DNA of 36,373 nt. It comes from a virus. The number at the start of each line of letters is the position of its first letter. Position 1 is the stretch's first letter. Location of the stretch: IMG/VR virus record IMGVR_UViG_3300032267_000197, positions 1 to 36,373 of that record. One strand, 5' to 3'. The notes under the pieces were generated by a model that worked only from the letters and a program-made list of their open reading frames with translations, made no database searches and was not told the DNA's origin. Below are positions 21,950 through 31,637 of the stretch, piece after piece. A program made the position numbers and the translations under genes.

Positions 21950-22134
21950 TCTGCATACTCCCAAGCATTACGAAATGTACGATCTGTAGGTATATCTGCA
22001 ACGTCTACAATTTTGTATGGTCTATTTGGTGGTACATCTTTAGCAGCTATCTGCTCAATGGTTAAACCACAGTCAGCAGGAACTATGATCGCTACGCCAC
22101 CGTCATCTGTTGGATAAATTATTCTTGAATTCAT
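21946..22134 (-). CDS. hypothetical protein, 62 aa
   Basis: 62 residues. Starts MNSRIIYPTDDGGVAIIVPA and continues with LTIEQIAAKDVP and PYKIVDVADIP. Small proteins of this kind occur in fibre clusters of other tailed phages, with no function known to me. It overlaps the next gene as ATGA and lies 9 bp from the preceding one. Confidence 0.75.
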   Translation of the reverse strand: MNSRIIYPTDDGGVAIIVPADCGLTIEQIAAKDVPPNRPYKIVDVADIPTDRTFRNAWEYAE

Positions 22135-22143
22135 TTTGTCCTC

Positions 22144-22644
22144 TTAACGGAATACTGAAACATAAACATAATCTGCATCGAATAATGTTGATTGATTCGT
22201 TAAAACTCTAGCAGCAGATACAGATGGAGTTGTTGCTGATGATAATGTAATATTATTTAAGTTATTACTATTAATTCTGCAAAGTCCATTTATTCCATAA
22301 TTTACATCTGGCATAGAAGTAGTAAAATTTACTGTGTAGTCCCCTGTGCCGTTATCAGTAATGCTTGTTACATTTCCTGATCCACGAATAGCGACTGTTC
22401 CTGTACCATTAAAGTTTACCCATGCACGACATCCGTATGCAACAGCAGAAGAACCGTAGCCTGAGTTAAACGATAAATTGCCTGGTACAGACGCTGCGCC
22501 TGCAAATGTAGCAACTTGTGCGCTAGATAAAGTTAGCGCAGTTGTACCTGCGCCGGTGCCAGTCTTAAATTCAAACGCGCCGGTGTTATCCGCCGAAAGC
22601 GATAAGCCGTTTGTAGCATTACCGGCAGTAATTACTGTTGCCAT
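22144..22644 (-). CDS. tail fibre tip-like protein, 166 aa
   Basis: 166 residues. Contains CRAWVNFNGTGTVAIRGSGN and SITDNGTGDYTVNFTTSMPD, a block that recurs at fibre ends in aquatic phages and prophages. Beta-rich, with VYVSVFR at the end. Here it is a free-standing gene between a fibre adaptor and small accessory genes, and probably assembles with them into the distal fibre. Starts 9 bp after the adaptor stop. Confidence 0.8.
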   Translation of the reverse strand: MATVITAGNATNGLSLSADNTGAFEFKTGTGAGTTALTLSSAQVATFAGAASVPGNLSFNSGYGSSAVAYGCRAWVNFNGTGTVAIRGSGNVTSITDNGTGDYTVNFTTSMPDVNYGINGLCRINSNNLNNITLSSATTPSVSAARVLTNQSTLFDADYVYVSVFR

Positions 22645-22653
22645 AATCTATCC

Positions 22654-23544
22654 TTAAATAATTACCCACCGTGAGTCGGTAGGTACAGTAATAATAATTG
22701 GCGCTGTAATAGTAGTTGCTGATACGTTTTGCGATGCGCTAACGGTATATGTACCTACGCCACCAGTTGCAGTGCCTAACGCCGTAACGGTTGTGCCTGC
22801 GGTAACTCCTGTACCTTCAATGGTAGAGCCTACCCCTAACACCCCTGTAGCTACTGCGGTAATCGTTAATGTCGTGCCTGCAATACTGCCTGTACCGCCA
22901 AATGTAGGCCCTGTCGTCAAAGTACCTGTTGACATAGCATTTTTGCCAGCCGTAATTGTATAACTAAGAGTAATAATCTGGTCGTTTTCATATAGGATTG
23001 TACTGCCGCCACCGCCACTTCCACCACCACCGCCACCAATGGCACCCCAGCCCGTACTGCCATATCCTTCAAATTGATCTAGCGTAGTGTTGTAGCGGAT
23101 CATGCCTTCAGATGGCACGGCTGGACGGTCAGCGGTTGCACCAGTTTGCAATTGGGTGTAGCCAAAACCAGAGAAGGTCACGTCGCCTGTAGCTGACAAC
23201 GTAGTAAACGCGCCGGTGTTAGGTTCTACATCACCAATTGCAGGGGGTGAGCCAAAGGACAAATTGTCTAAGGGCACCACGATATTGTCGGTAGTGTACT
23301 GAAGCACGTCAGCCGAATCGGTAATAACAAATTTGTATGCGACTGTGGATTGCAGCCAAATGTTGGCCATACCGCGCGCGTCTAAGATGATCGGGTTAGT
23401 GTTGGCGGTAGCGCCGACTTGGTCAACATAAGTCGCAATTGGTGTTGTCGTGCCACCTGCGTAGGTGTACACCTTACCTAACACTAACGGGTTACCGTTG
23501 GCATCAAAAAACTGCTGCTTAGGGGTTGGAGTTAATGAAGCCAT
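22654..23544 (-). CDS. tail fibre or tailspike adaptor protein
   Basis: 296 residues. The first 100 have [19 protein letters not shown] and [15 protein letters not shown], a head-binding type of domain found in P22-like tailspikes and other fibres. A central part carries a [20 protein letters not shown] module, as in many fibres, and a glycine hinge. The C-terminus ([13 protein letters not shown]) resembles the end of the long fibre at 27998-30208. It probably links a receptor-binding fibre to the tail tube. Enzyme motifs of a true tailspike are not visible. Confidence 0.8.
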   Translation of the reverse strand: MASLTPTPKQQFFDANGNPLVLGKVYTYAGGTTTPIATYVDQVGATANTNPIILDARGMANIWLQSTVAYKFVITDSADVLQYTTDNIVVPLDNLSFGSPPAIGDVEPNTGAFTTLSATGDVTFSGFGYTQLQTGATADRPAVPSEGMIRYNTTLDQFEGYGSTGWGAIGGGGGGSGGGGSTILYENDQIITLSYTITAGKNAMSTGTLTTGPTFGGTGSIAGTTLTITAVATGVLGVGSTIEGTGVTAGTTVTALGTATGGVGTYTVSASQNVSATTITAPIIITVPTDSRWVII

Positions 23545-25209
23545 TTAATCATTCCTCAAATTGTTCTTCGGTTCAGGCGCCAAACTATTACGGGGTCTAA
23601 AATCTCGCGGCACCGCGTTTGCTGCTTGATAGGCTGGGCTGGCTATTCGTTTCCCTGCTAACCCACTTAAAACATTACCTGCTACTGCACCGCCTACAGC
23701 TCCAGGCACACCCCCTAAAGCAAAACCAATAGTACCCGCAGCACCTGATCGAGTAAGGCGTTCTGGCGCCCACATAGGCGCGCCTGTCTTACCGCTTTGC
23801 GCAATCTCAGGGAACACTGCCGCAATCTTACCAATGTCAGCAGCAACGCCAGATAAAGGTTTACCTTCTTCCACCATTCTAGCTAAAATTTGCGGATCAA
23901 TTCGATTAGTAGCTAAATTAGTAGCGCGTTCATAATCATATATTTTAGCCATGTTAGCGCGAGCTGCACGCAAATCACTTAACAGTTTAGGGTCAGCTAC
24001 ATTTGCCTCAATTAAATTTTCAAGCGCGTTAGCAATACCAATGTTAGCGTCTGCTTTAGAAATTAATGTTGGGTCAGGTACACCACTTTTTTGTTGCGCC
24101 GTGTATACGTTATTAGCATCTCTACGCAATTTGCGGATGTCGTTAATAATTTCTGCACCTGAACGGCCTTCTTTAATTTTAGCTACTGCTTCGTCAACTA
24201 AAGTGTTTACTGCGGCTGCACTTGCTTCACCACCAATAGACGGGCGATTAATACGCAAGCTTTCAATTTGGTCTAACGCGCCTTGATCGGGCGTTAATTG
24301 CTCTATCTTTTTTATTGCATCGTACGGCGCGCTTTGTTTAGCTAACGCAGTTTCAAACGCTTTAGCGTCTAATACCGTATTAGCAGGTAATCCCATGTCT
24401 TCTTTAACAAGCTTAGTAAACTTAACTTCGTTTATCTTAGATAAGTTTTCGTTTAAGTTTGTAGCGCCTACAACTGTTGACTTAGCACGATTAGTTTTTG
24501 TTGGGTTAGATATTGCAGGGTTTAACGCAATACCACGTTCTTGCGCTATTGTAGCCGCATCAATCTGCGCTGCATTATCATACGAGCGTGCAACATTTTC
24601 TTCTTGAATACGCGCTTTGCGTTCTTGCAAAGGCTTAACAATAGGTTGTACAAGTTTTGATTCCGCAACAGTTCTAGCAGCAGGCGCTAATTGGTTAACA
24701 ACAGGCGCAACTGTTCTTACCGGCGCTCTTGCTGGCAAACCCATTAATCCTTCTAATTTGCTTGCTTCAAATGCTTTTTGAACATCAGACAGAATATCTT
24801 GAGATGTTCCAGATACAGGTTTATAACCAATATTCTTACCCGTCAATTGTTCGCTGATTACGCCAGGGATACCTGTGGCAATAGCTAACGGAACTTCTAA
24901 AACTGGAGCAACGTATTTTTCTAGTATGCCGCGTTTTGATCTGTTTTCAGCTTGAGCAGCTTGAGCAGCAAGTCTACTCTTTGCGCCAGTCATGTCAGAA
25001 AATTCATCCCCACCACGAGGGCCAGGCATACCTTCACTTTGTGTTGGCTCGGCAAAACCAAACCGCATTTTAATAGCTTGTTGCGTATCCGCATTAGCAC
25101 TTTTAAAATCAGGATCGTTTGCAACATGTCTAGCAAAAATAGCTTGTTTTGTCGCTGCATTTGCATTGACAAAATCAGGGTCGTTTAAAATTTCTGCTGG
25201 ATTTGCCAT
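23545..25209 (-). CDS. probable ejection (internal virion) protein, 554 aa
   Basis: 554 residues. The N-terminus has two direct repeats of a 22-residue unit beginning NDPDF (9-30 and 31-50). The body is helical and charged. The segment near 490-525 is rich in Gly, Ala and Val (GFALGGVPGAVGGAVAGNVL), as in membrane-inserting ejection proteins. It is the last of three adjacent genes in the place of the P22 ejection genes 7, 20 and 16. It would leave the virion with DNA and form part of the channel across the envelope. No sequence family assignment is certain. Confidence 0.65.
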   Translation of the reverse strand: MANPAEILNDPDFVNANAATKQAIFARHVANDPDFKSANADTQQAIKMRFGFAEPTQSEGMPGPRGGDEFSDMTGAKSRLAAQAAQAENRSKRGILEKYVAPVLEVPLAIATGIPGVISEQLTGKNIGYKPVSGTSQDILSDVQKAFEASKLEGLMGLPARAPVRTVAPVVNQLAPAARTVAESKLVQPIVKPLQERKARIQEENVARSYDNAAQIDAATIAQERGIALNPAISNPTKTNRAKSTVVGATNLNENLSKINEVKFTKLVKEDMGLPANTVLDAKAFETALAKQSAPYDAIKKIEQLTPDQGALDQIESLRINRPSIGGEASAAAVNTLVDEAVAKIKEGRSGAEIINDIRKLRRDANNVYTAQQKSGVPDPTLISKADANIGIANALENLIEANVADPKLLSDLRAARANMAKIYDYERATNLATNRIDPQILARMVEEGKPLSGVAADIGKIAAVFPEIAQSGKTGAPMWAPERLTRSGAAGTIGFALGGVPGAVGGAVAGNVLSGLAGKRIASPAYQAANAVPRDFRPRNSLAPEPKNNLRND

Positions 25210-25210
25210 G

Positions 25211-26761
25211 TTAAGGGTTACTCTTTAGCCATTTGTTGTTTGTGTCAACCGCGCCCGCAGGCGCAGTTTGTCCCCGTACAGCTTTAAATTCTGTTTTTGC
25301 GTCGGGCGTTAATTTAGACTCAAAATCTTTTTTGCCTGTTGTGCTTTCATATTGCAGACCTAAACTATTAAGCTGACCACCCAATAACTTCTTATATGTT
25401 TGAACCAAACCTTTTAACTGTGCGGGGCTATTAGCGGCTGCAAAATTACGTTCAGCTTCTTGACGTTCAGTTACGCCACCGCCACTAGCAACAACTGCTT
25501 TAATAACTTCGGCGGTAACAATTTGTTTAGCTGCGTCAAAGTTAGTTGGGGCAGGCTGGCCAGTTTGTCTTGCAACCACATTACCAAGAGAATTAATTAA
25601 TTTAACATCGCCATTTTGCAACGCGTCAGACAATTTATCCATTGTTGCCAAATGGTCAATCGCTGTGTTAAATGCAGTAACTTGTCGGCCTTGTATGCCG
25701 GTGCTAAAGTCTTTAGTAGCTTTTGCTTTTGCACCTACATCAAGTTTGTTGCTTACTACGTTACTCGCCGCATCAGCAGCGCTAGCCCCGCCGCCCATAT
25801 TTATTTCCGCCGCACGAGTAAGAATTTGTGAACGAATTGCTTGCGCGTTTTTGCCCATACCTACTGATGGCATTTGCCCTGTTTGCGTATATAACTGCGC
25901 AGCAAAATCTAACGTGTCTTTTGTTAATGGCGCGCCAGTAGCTAATTCTTCGTTTAAACGACGTCTAGCATTTGCCAATAATCCTTGATGATATTTATCT
26001 GTGGCCTCTTCCGCAGGCGACATAGTTTTAGTAATAGATTCACCAATTACTTTACCAAATGTTGGGCTTTTCGGATTTAAATCTCTAAATTCAATTGTTT
26101 TACCCGTGTCTACTTTTTCAGGTTTGGCTTCTTTAAGTTTAATTGCATCTAAAGTCGGCAACAATTTTTCTAAACTTTCCATACGAAGTCGCATAAAATT
26201 TGTATTGCCACCTGCCATACTGTCTTGTACTTGAGCTTGTTCTAACTTAGCTAATCCGGAGTCGGCTTCTTCTTGTGTAATGTATTTTTTACTTAACGCG
26301 TCATAAATATTTGCTTTAAATTCAGCGGGAGTAGCTGATTTAGAAACAGACTCCCATGCATGGGTCATTTTTTTCTTGGTTAAATCAAATTCGCTTGCCG
26401 CTGTACCAGCTTCAGCTTGTTTAGTTTGCGCTTTAGCTTTTAATACGTTAGCTTGCGCTGCTTCTGATTCAGCCAAAGTTTTTCTGTGCGCCATTAAACC
26501 TGATATATCGCCGGCGCCAATATACGCTTGCTCAAGCATTTTATTTACTGCTTCAGGCGGCGCGCTAGGGTCTACTTTAGACAATATGTCGCGCATCTTG
26601 TTTTTCTGCTCAGTTGCGCGTGCTAACTCCATCATTTGCATTCCGCCAAGCATGTTCTGCTGATTTGCGCGAGATAACTCTGCTGCACGCGCAGCATGCA
26701 CCATGGGTGATTCAATTTGTGCGGGGCGAAGACCTAACGCAATATTTGGATCGATTGGCAT
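25211..26761 (-). CDS. probable ejection (internal virion) protein, 516 aa
   Basis: 516 residues, predicted helical and Ala/Gln/Lys-rich. It begins MPIDPNIALGLRPAQIESP and contains coiled-coil stretches near 40-110 and later. No recognised enzyme motif. Its size, composition and place between a p32-like DNA transfer protein and another helical protein match the ejection cassette of P22-like phages. It is expected to sit inside the head and leave with DNA. Gaps of one or two bases link it to its neighbours. Confidence 0.65.
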   Translation of the reverse strand: MPIDPNIALGLRPAQIESPMVHAARAAELSRANQQNMLGGMQMMELARATEQKNKMRDILSKVDPSAPPEAVNKMLEQAYIGAGDISGLMAHRKTLAESEAAQANVLKAKAQTKQAEAGTAASEFDLTKKKMTHAWESVSKSATPAEFKANIYDALSKKYITQEEADSGLAKLEQAQVQDSMAGGNTNFMRLRMESLEKLLPTLDAIKLKEAKPEKVDTGKTIEFRDLNPKSPTFGKVIGESITKTMSPAEEATDKYHQGLLANARRRLNEELATGAPLTKDTLDFAAQLYTQTGQMPSVGMGKNAQAIRSQILTRAAEINMGGGASAADAASNVVSNKLDVGAKAKATKDFSTGIQGRQVTAFNTAIDHLATMDKLSDALQNGDVKLINSLGNVVARQTGQPAPTNFDAAKQIVTAEVIKAVVASGGGVTERQEAERNFAAANSPAQLKGLVQTYKKLLGGQLNSLGLQYESTTGKKDFESKLTPDAKTEFKAVRGQTAPAGAVDTNNKWLKSNP

Positions 26762-26763
26762 GA

Positions 26764-27489
26764 TTATCTTTCTGGATAAGCTCTATTCATAAATGTATCA
26801 AATTGATTCTGCTGATTTTTCATGGCTTGATTGCCCATGTAATAATTAGCACCTTGACCAATAGCGTTAGATATTGCATTAGATGAACCTATGTAACCGG
26901 ACGCTCTAGCGTTGCCAGCATTAATGGCCGATTCACCCAATACGCTACCTAAGTTGCCCGCAGCATTAGTTAAGGTATTAGCTGAAGTTTGTGCTTGCCC
27001 TGCCAAACTTTGCAATGGATTTAAACGTGCTTGGCGTTCTGCTTGATATCGATTAAATGCATTTTGATATTCATTAGTGGCGTAATCTTGACCAAACTGA
27101 GTAACGCCACGCAATTGATTACCACCTAGTAATCCACCACGCGCAGCAGCACTTCGATCCAACGCTTTAACGCCTTCATTTAATCTAAACGCGTAGCCTG
27201 GGTCTTTGTACATGTCTTGGCCAGTAAACGGCTGCGATAAACTGCCATATCCCGCGGCTTTAGTATTTCCACTAAGCCCTAACAAATCTAATAATTCGTT
27301 TTGACCTTTTAATCCCGCTTCACGAAATGGGGCTTGTAGTTCGACTTGCTTGTCAAACATTTCCTTTTGAACGCGTGCTTGTTGTTCTGAAGCAGCAACT
27401 TGAGCGCCCGCTGCGCTGCTTGCCGCATTTGAACCCATTACGCCACTAACTACAGTTGCGCCTGCAACGGCTACCATTCCCCATGTCAT
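26764..27489 (-). CDS. DNA transfer protein p32-like
   Basis: 241 residues. Resembles the phage DNA transfer protein p32 family. The hallmark is DPGYAFRLNEGVKALDRSAA (96-115) followed by GGNQLRGVTQFGQDYA and then ANEYQNAFNRYQAERQ-type sequence (138-153). The N-terminus (VVSGVMGSNAASSAAGAQ) is Ala/Gly/Ser-rich and may insert in membranes. It should act with the next two proteins in delivering DNA into the host. Its start overlaps the cupin gene as ATGA. Confidence 0.85.
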   Translation of the reverse strand: MTWGMVAVAGATVVSGVMGSNAASSAAGAQVAASEQQARVQKEMFDKQVELQAPFREAGLKGQNELLDLLGLSGNTKAAGYGSLSQPFTGQDMYKDPGYAFRLNEGVKALDRSAAARGGLLGGNQLRGVTQFGQDYATNEYQNAFNRYQAERQARLNPLQSLAGQAQTSANTLTNAAGNLGSVLGESAINAGNARASGYIGSSNAISNAIGQGANYYMGNQAMKNQQNQFDTFMNRAYPER

Positions 27490-28001
27490 GATAATTCTCC
27501 TTTTGCTTCTATTGAAAGCAAAGTATCCATTGATTCAATTAATCCTAATTCATTGTAAGATGGTGCAATAACTTCATTTTCGATCTGCGCTAAATCTTCT
27601 TCTGCGCCAAATTCAGTTAAATGCACTGTTGTCCACAACGTATCTTCTTCTGCATATACCGCCCGCTTTAACCCAACTTCTGACACAAACGTGCAAGGTG
27701 CTGTTAAATGCTTTTGACCAAACTCAGTAAAAACAGTTACTTTGCCTTTTGAAATAAAATTCAAATGTTGATGTTTATGAATTTTACCTATAATCAACGT
27801 GCCTTTAGGAATCAACATTTCTCGTGCGTAAGCGTGGCATCCGTACTTATCGTCTTTAGGTGTAAAGTAATGCGTAAGCGTGCAGTTTTCTAATGTTGAT
27901 TGAACGGCGCCGCTATCAATTAAGTTTTGTAACCCGTTTTGTACAGTTAAAATGTCCTCACGGAATTTAACTTTTTCAACAGTATTCGCAACTTCACTCA
28001 T
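27486..28001 (-). CDS. cupin-like protein in virion operon
   Basis: 171 residues if started at the ATG 28001, which overlaps the upstream stop as ATGA. An ATG at 28013 would add four residues and cannot be excluded. The core has MLIPKGTLIIGKIHKHQHLNF, then ISKGKVTVFTEFG and further strands, like a cupin barrel with a His-x-His-x-His group (75-79). A typical cupin Glu after the histidines is missing, so an altered metal site is likely. It lies between the long fibre and the ejection genes. It may be a structural or accessory virion protein, as similar genes exist in cyanophages. The role is unknown. Confidence 0.7.
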   Translation of the reverse strand: MSEVANTVEKVKFREDILTVQNGLQNLIDSGAVQSTLENCTLTHYFTPKDDKYGCHAYAREMLIPKGTLIIGKIHKHQHLNFISKGKVTVFTEFGQKHLTAPCTFVSEVGLKRAVYAEEDTLWTTVHLTEFGAEEDLAQIENEVIAPSYNELGLIESMDTLLSIEAKGELS

Positions 28002-30208
28002 ATTGTTACCCATCTTGCGCCACTGGAAACAGTTACCGCAACGCCAGACGCCACTGTAATTGGACCACCTGAAATTGCTGTGCTACCGGCTGGAATTGTG
28101 TAATTTGCAGATACTGTTTGACTATTGACAAATATACCATTACTTGCCACTACTTCGGAAGATGTTAACTCTCCTGTGCTAGGTTTGTACAGCAATTTTG
28201 TGTTGCCAGTGTAAATTGTAGTTAAAGAACCTGACGTTGCAGCAGCAAAAGTTGGGTACAGATTTGTAGCTGTTGTTGTGTCATTTGTAATCGTTGCGCC
28301 CGAACCGCTAGACGCCGCCCATTTAATGCCCGTCGCAGTTGTAGAATCCGCAGTCAATACAAATGTATCTGTACCCACGGCTTGGCGAACATTGTCCGTA
28401 CCATTACTAACAATCAGATCGCCTTTTGTGGTGGCTGGCGACAAAGCGTCAAATGCTGCAACTGCCGTAGTCTGGCCAGTACCGCCATTAGCTATTGCTA
28501 CCACACCGGTAACATTACCTGCGCTACCAGAAATATTGCCTGTTATTTTGGAGCCTGCCAACGACGTGATCCAAGTTGGGTCAGCATAACTGCCATTCGT
28601 ATACACGCCATTTGTAACCGACCCTGCGTTGCCTGTCGTATTAACATTAATTGGTGACGGTAAACTTAGCGTTACACCACCTGTACTAGCGGAAACCGTT
28701 ACTTGACTTGCGGTGCCGGTTAAAGAAGTAACGCCTGCATTATTGACCGTAATTGCAGCCGAACCGTTGTACGTTGTACCAACACTATATGAAATACCCG
28801 TGCCGGCGGTTAATGAGTTAGCAACACTACCTGCTTGACCAGTCGTGTTTTGATTAAGTGTAGGTATATCCGCCGCTACAACAGCGCGGAATGTCGGTAC
28901 CCCTGCTGTGCCATTTGGTGCTGCAAGGAAAAAGTTAGCCGTCTTACTAGCGTACGGGTTCTGCGTATCGCCATAGCCAGATGCCAAACTAATGTTTGGT
29001 GTAGCACCGCCTGACGATACGACTGGAGATGTGCCAGTTACCGAAGTAACCGCACCTGCATTAGTTGCATTAATAGTAATTGATCCAGCGCCATTGGTAA
29101 TGCTAATGCCGGTGCCTGCGGTAAGCGTGGACTTGGTAAGCGTATTGCCAGTGCTATTGCCGATTAATAGCTGACCATCGGTATAGCTAGTCTGACCTGT
29201 TCCACCATTTAGTACAGCCACAACGCCTGTAACATTGGCTGCTGTGCCAGTAGTGTTGACGTTAATTGTGGCGGGTAAACTTAAAGTAACCGCACCCGTA
29301 CTAGCCGACACGTTAACTTGACTAGCCGTACCCGTCAAAGAGGTAACACCAGTGTTATTAATCGTTACCGCAGCCGAACCGTTATAAGATGTGCCGCTCA
29401 AGCCGGTGCCGATAGTTAGTGCGTTAGCTACACTACCTGCGGTGCCTGTTGTGTTTTGATTAAGCGTCGGGATGTCTGCTGCCACAACAGCGCGGAATGT
29501 TGGCACACCTGCCGTACCGTTTGGTGCTGCCAAAACATAGTTAGCTGTTTTACTAGCGTAAGGGTTTAACGTATCGCCATAGTTAGCATCTAAACTAATG
29601 TTTGGTGTAGCACCGCCTGACGACGAAATAGGTGTTGTTCCTGTTACTGCTGTAACTGTGCCGCTACCAGTAGCACTAATAGTAACTGATCCTGCACCAT
29701 TAGTAATACTGACCCCAGACCCTGCGGTTAATGTCGTGCGGGTGAATCCTGTACCATTACCAATATCTATTTCACCATTTGCTGGCGTAGCCGTTAACCC
29801 AGTGCCGCCGTTAGCTATCGCAACTACACCACTAACATTGCTTGCTGTGCCGGTAACATTAATACTCCAAGTGCCGGACGCGCCTGTACCTGTAAGACTT
29901 GGAACACTTAAATTTGTACGGGCGTTTGCTGCTGTGGTGGCTCCTGTACCGCCATTAGCGACGTTTACTGTGCCGTTAAGGGTTATAGTGCCATTAGTCG
30001 TGATCGGGCCGCCAGAGGTCGTTAAACCTGTTGTACCGCCCGATACATTGACTGAGGTAACCGTACCTGTGCCGTTACCACCACCACCTGAATTTACTGT
30101 GTTAAGTAAATTAAGAAAAAAGCGATACCAATCCCTTGACACAACGCCATTAGTTGAAATGGCTGATTGGTTCTTAGGTAGTTGAGGGGTGTTATCTGGA
30201 TTAGCCAT
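27998..30208 (-). CDS. long repetitive tail fibre
   Basis: 736 residues. The N-terminus (KNQSAISTNGVVSRDWYRFF) is followed by a body of Gly/Thr/Asn-rich beta repeats. NGGTG occurs four times (ANGGTGATTA, ANGGTGLTAT, LNGGTGQTSY, ANGGTGQTTA), a typical fibre repeat. Inside is a direct duplication with a 202-residue period (see the repeat entry). It ends VTVSSGARWVTI. Such trimeric proteins form extended shafts. It lies directly after the gp10-like gene, with an 8-bp overlap. It may be the needle-like or side fibre of the virion, since no P22 gp26-like gene is seen. Function by analogy. Confidence 0.8.
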   Translation of the reverse strand: MANPDNTPQLPKNQSAISTNGVVSRDWYRFFLNLLNTVNSGGGGNGTGTVTSVNVSGGTTGLTTSGGPITTNGTITLNGTVNVANGGTGATTAANARTNLSVPSLTGTGASGTWSINVTGTASNVSGVVAIANGGTGLTATPANGEIDIGNGTGFTRTTLTAGSGVSITNGAGSVTISATGSGTVTAVTGTTPISSSGGATPNISLDANYGDTLNPYASKTANYVLAAPNGTAGVPTFRAVVAADIPTLNQNTTGTAGSVANALTIGTGLSGTSYNGSAAVTINNTGVTSLTGTASQVNVSASTGAVTLSLPATINVNTTGTAANVTGVVAVLNGGTGQTSYTDGQLLIGNSTGNTLTKSTLTAGTGISITNGAGSITINATNAGAVTSVTGTSPVVSSGGATPNISLASGYGDTQNPYASKTANFFLAAPNGTAGVPTFRAVVAADIPTLNQNTTGQAGSVANSLTAGTGISYSVGTTYNGSAAITVNNAGVTSLTGTASQVTVSASTGGVTLSLPSPINVNTTGNAGSVTNGVYTNGSYADPTWITSLAGSKITGNISGSAGNVTGVVAIANGGTGQTTAVAAFDALSPATTKGDLIVSNGTDNVRQAVGTDTFVLTADSTTATGIKWAASSGSGATITNDTTTATNLYPTFAAATSGSLTTIYTGNTKLLYKPSTGELTSSEVVASNGIFVNSQTVSANYTIPAGSTAISGGPITVASGVAVTVSSGARWVTI
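28630..29870 (-). repeat. 606-bp direct repeat in tail fibre gene
   Basis: Two copies with a 606-bp period (202 codons). For example, AATGTTTGGTGTAGCACCGC starts at 28991 and again at 29597. The copies encode similar protein segments including YASKTAN, LAAPNGTAGVPTFRAVVAADI and GVTSLTGTASQV. Edges are approximate. It is a shaft-lengthening unit that could expand or contract by recombination. Confidence 0.85.
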
Positions 30209-31634
30209 TTGTGCCGCTTAAAACTAACTCGGCACCCATAATCGCTAACTTAACTGGATCGGTGCCAGACACTTCATACACTCGGTCACGCAGCTTTTCT
30301 GTCATGCCTAGCCGACGCCAAAAGGCACGATAGCCGTACGAGCCTATTTTGCCCATACTAGTCCAATGCTCATTTGACCATGTGTGGCCACCATCATCAG
30401 ACCACCGCAACATAACTTGAGGGTCGTTACCTTGCCCAGTAATTACACCCACACCTGTTTCGCAATTAAGCTGCAAAGTGTGTTGAGCCGTACGCTTATA
30501 GTTGTTTGTGCCAGTAGGTAATGCACGCCATGATCGTAACCATTTTTGTGGAAAGTCGCCATCAGAAAATTGATCTAAATCATACGCGTAGATGTTACCG
30601 TTTTGAAAATCGCCAACTACTACTTCGTTATTAAAAAACATTTGGCAATTTGCACGATGACGAATAAATTGACCGTTAGCAAAGCCTGCACGCTCATGCC
30701 ATGCGCCTGTAGCTACATCGTATACCCAAGTTTTTTGCGCCGTTGGGAACGTCAATACATAAAACAAATGACCGTCTTGCTGGTAGCTAAAAGCAATCGC
30801 ATCGGAAATAGTGCCATAGCTTTGGATAGCGTACTCTACCGCATGGGTAGATATACGTTGACCAATATAGCCATTTGCTCTGTAAACAACACCTTGACCA
30901 CGGGCATCTGCACCAAGCCAAAATAAAGTGTTATCTAATTTAGCGACAGAAAATGTAGCGGCACAACCAAACTCATTAACTGCACCTTGAATACGAGCTA
31001 ACGGAAATGGTGATGTGCCTGCGTCGTACCAGACTTCAACTGATTGAGTACCAAACAGCCAAACCTCGCGGTGGTCAACAAATAACGACACCAGATTGTC
31101 TGGCATACCTTCAGCACTAGCAAAACTTAACGGATCAATTTGTGTTCCATCAAGCAATTCAGACGTCCAAAACTTTTGGGAGTTAGGTTCTTGGAATACA
31201 AAATACCCATCAAGATAGCCAACGGTTATTGCACCAGGAAAGTCTACGTCTGTAATTTGAGCAAGCTCTTCTGTGGCTGCATCGTAGATATAGCCTGTAG
31301 GGTTGGCCGCAATAAATAATTGCGTGCCGTTATCTACCATTGAAACAGGACCCGTACCAGCTATAGCGCCTATTTGACTAGATGACCAATCTGAATTAAT
31401 TCGATAAAGTCTATTTCCTGATACTGCGTAACCGTAACTACCGTATTGCCACAGCCCCCGAATAGGACCTGTGCCAACTTTGGATAGCTTACGCAACCCA
31501 GGCGCGCGGTTAAGATAAGCAGGCTCGTTACCGTCTGGTGCAGGTATCGTCTCAGGATACATGTTGATCATACGGGCATCCGCAGCATTGACGCTGCGGG
31601 CGACGTACGACTGGCCAAGAATTGGCGTCTTCAT
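30201..31634 (-). CDS. packaged DNA stabilisation protein, P22 gp10-like
   Basis: 477 residues, the same length as P22 gp10 (472). It begins MKTPILGQSYVARSVNAADA and carries repeating blade-like sequence (LYRINSDWSSSQIG, DNTLFWLGADARGQG, HTWSNEHWTSMG) that fits a beta-propeller type tail-hub protein. In P22, gp10 with gp4 and gp26 closes the portal channel after packaging. It follows the gp4-like gene by 3 bp, in P22 order. Confidence 0.88.
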   Translation of the reverse strand: MKTPILGQSYVARSVNAADARMINMYPETIPAPDGNEPAYLNRAPGLRKLSKVGTGPIRGLWQYGSYGYAVSGNRLYRINSDWSSSQIGAIAGTGPVSMVDNGTQLFIAANPTGYIYDAATEELAQITDVDFPGAITVGYLDGYFVFQEPNSQKFWTSELLDGTQIDPLSFASAEGMPDNLVSLFVDHREVWLFGTQSVEVWYDAGTSPFPLARIQGAVNEFGCAATFSVAKLDNTLFWLGADARGQGVVYRANGYIGQRISTHAVEYAIQSYGTISDAIAFSYQQDGHLFYVLTFPTAQKTWVYDVATGAWHERAGFANGQFIRHRANCQMFFNNEVVVGDFQNGNIYAYDLDQFSDGDFPQKWLRSWRALPTGTNNYKRTAQHTLQLNCETGVGVITGQGNDPQVMLRWSDDGGHTWSNEHWTSMGKIGSYGYRAFWRRLGMTEKLRDRVYEVSGTDPVKLAIMGAELVLSGTNG

Positions 31635-31637
31635 AGA

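Noticed and set aside
29598-30185. Rightward frame of 195 residues opposite the long fibre
   Set aside because: It is Val/Pro/Ala-rich, the expected antisense reading of Gly/Thr/Asn repeats, and shows no start signal. It is a shadow of the fibre gene.
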